From assembly GCA_949152475.1 (NCBI GenBank), contig OX424555.1, forward strand, positions 95,203,515 through 95,267,514: DNA of 64,000 nt, written 5' to 3'. This stretch comes from Terebella lapidaria. Its lineage: Eukaryota; Annelida; Polychaeta; Terebellida; Terebellidae. Position numbers and translations under genes: made by a program. Position 1 is the first letter of the stretch. Each line of letters begins with the position of its first letter. Shown here one piece after another: positions 63,865 to 64,000 of the stretch. The notes under the pieces are model-generated. The model was not told the DNA's origin. It did not search any database and saw only the letters and a program-made list of their open reading frames with translations.

Positions 63865-64000
63865 CTGGATAAAGGCAAAATTTATATGGCTTAGGCTGAC
63901 ATGAATCTGAAATAATGCATCGAAAATTTGTAAAACGTAGAACAAATAAGTCTGCCAATGTAGCAGCAAGTACCTACAAGTGAGAAGCAAAACATCATGG

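Overview
The window looks like eukaryotic, metazoan DNA. It holds GT-AG split genes, 5'-truncated LINEs with target-site duplications, a DIRS retrotransposon, BEL/Pao-like and other reverse-transcriptase fragments, and many DNA-transposon remnants. It has no operons and no dense coding. Tandem-array elements with hairpin ends and ACGG microsatellite tails resemble the pearl/HINE (non-autonomous Helentron) elements described in molluscs. A marine invertebrate, plausibly a mollusc, is therefore my best guess, but this is an inference and not proven here.

Layout: 1-690 is the 3' end of a LINE. 885-4727 is a HINE-like element broken by two later insertions. 5-8 kb holds more HINE ends and a minus-strand RNase H LINE. 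8.4-21.9 kb is a plus-strand cluster of broken multi-exon genes: OB-fold-like exons in at least three related copies, a ParB/sulfiredoxin-like exon, microexons and a small SH3/Tudor-like last exon. LINE and MITE insertions interrupt it. 27.0-28.6 kb is a P2X-receptor C-terminal-domain gene with a premature stop. 29.6-31.2 kb is another LINE copy. 31.2-31.5 kb is a probable LTR plus primer-binding site. 31.5-37.8 kb is a nearly complete DIRS element on the minus strand. 37.9-47.7 kb holds pseudogene fragments: a Ulp1-like protease, tyrosine-recombinase-like sequences including a tandem triplication, a triplicated RT fragment, a Mutator-like transposase and a BEL/Pao RT. 48.0-52.1 kb is a second HINE-like family with a first-family copy nested in its tail. 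52.3-56.1 kb is a 3.76-kb element with CACTG ends and 5-bp target duplications. 57-60.6 kb has an RT fragment between long direct repeats and a HINE insertion beside its own preserved empty site. 61.25-62.14 kb is a TTAA-flanked fold-back element. 62.9-63.9 kb holds the last exons of a minus-strand beta-propeller gene, the only host gene that looks intact.

Most coding signals are remnants. The strongest new leads are three. The first is the CACTG-ended element and its short relative, both with exact 5-bp target duplications like those of the Transib/RAG group. The second is the OB-fold plus ParB-like gene cluster. The third is a set of preserved empty and filled insertion sites that fix element boundaries.
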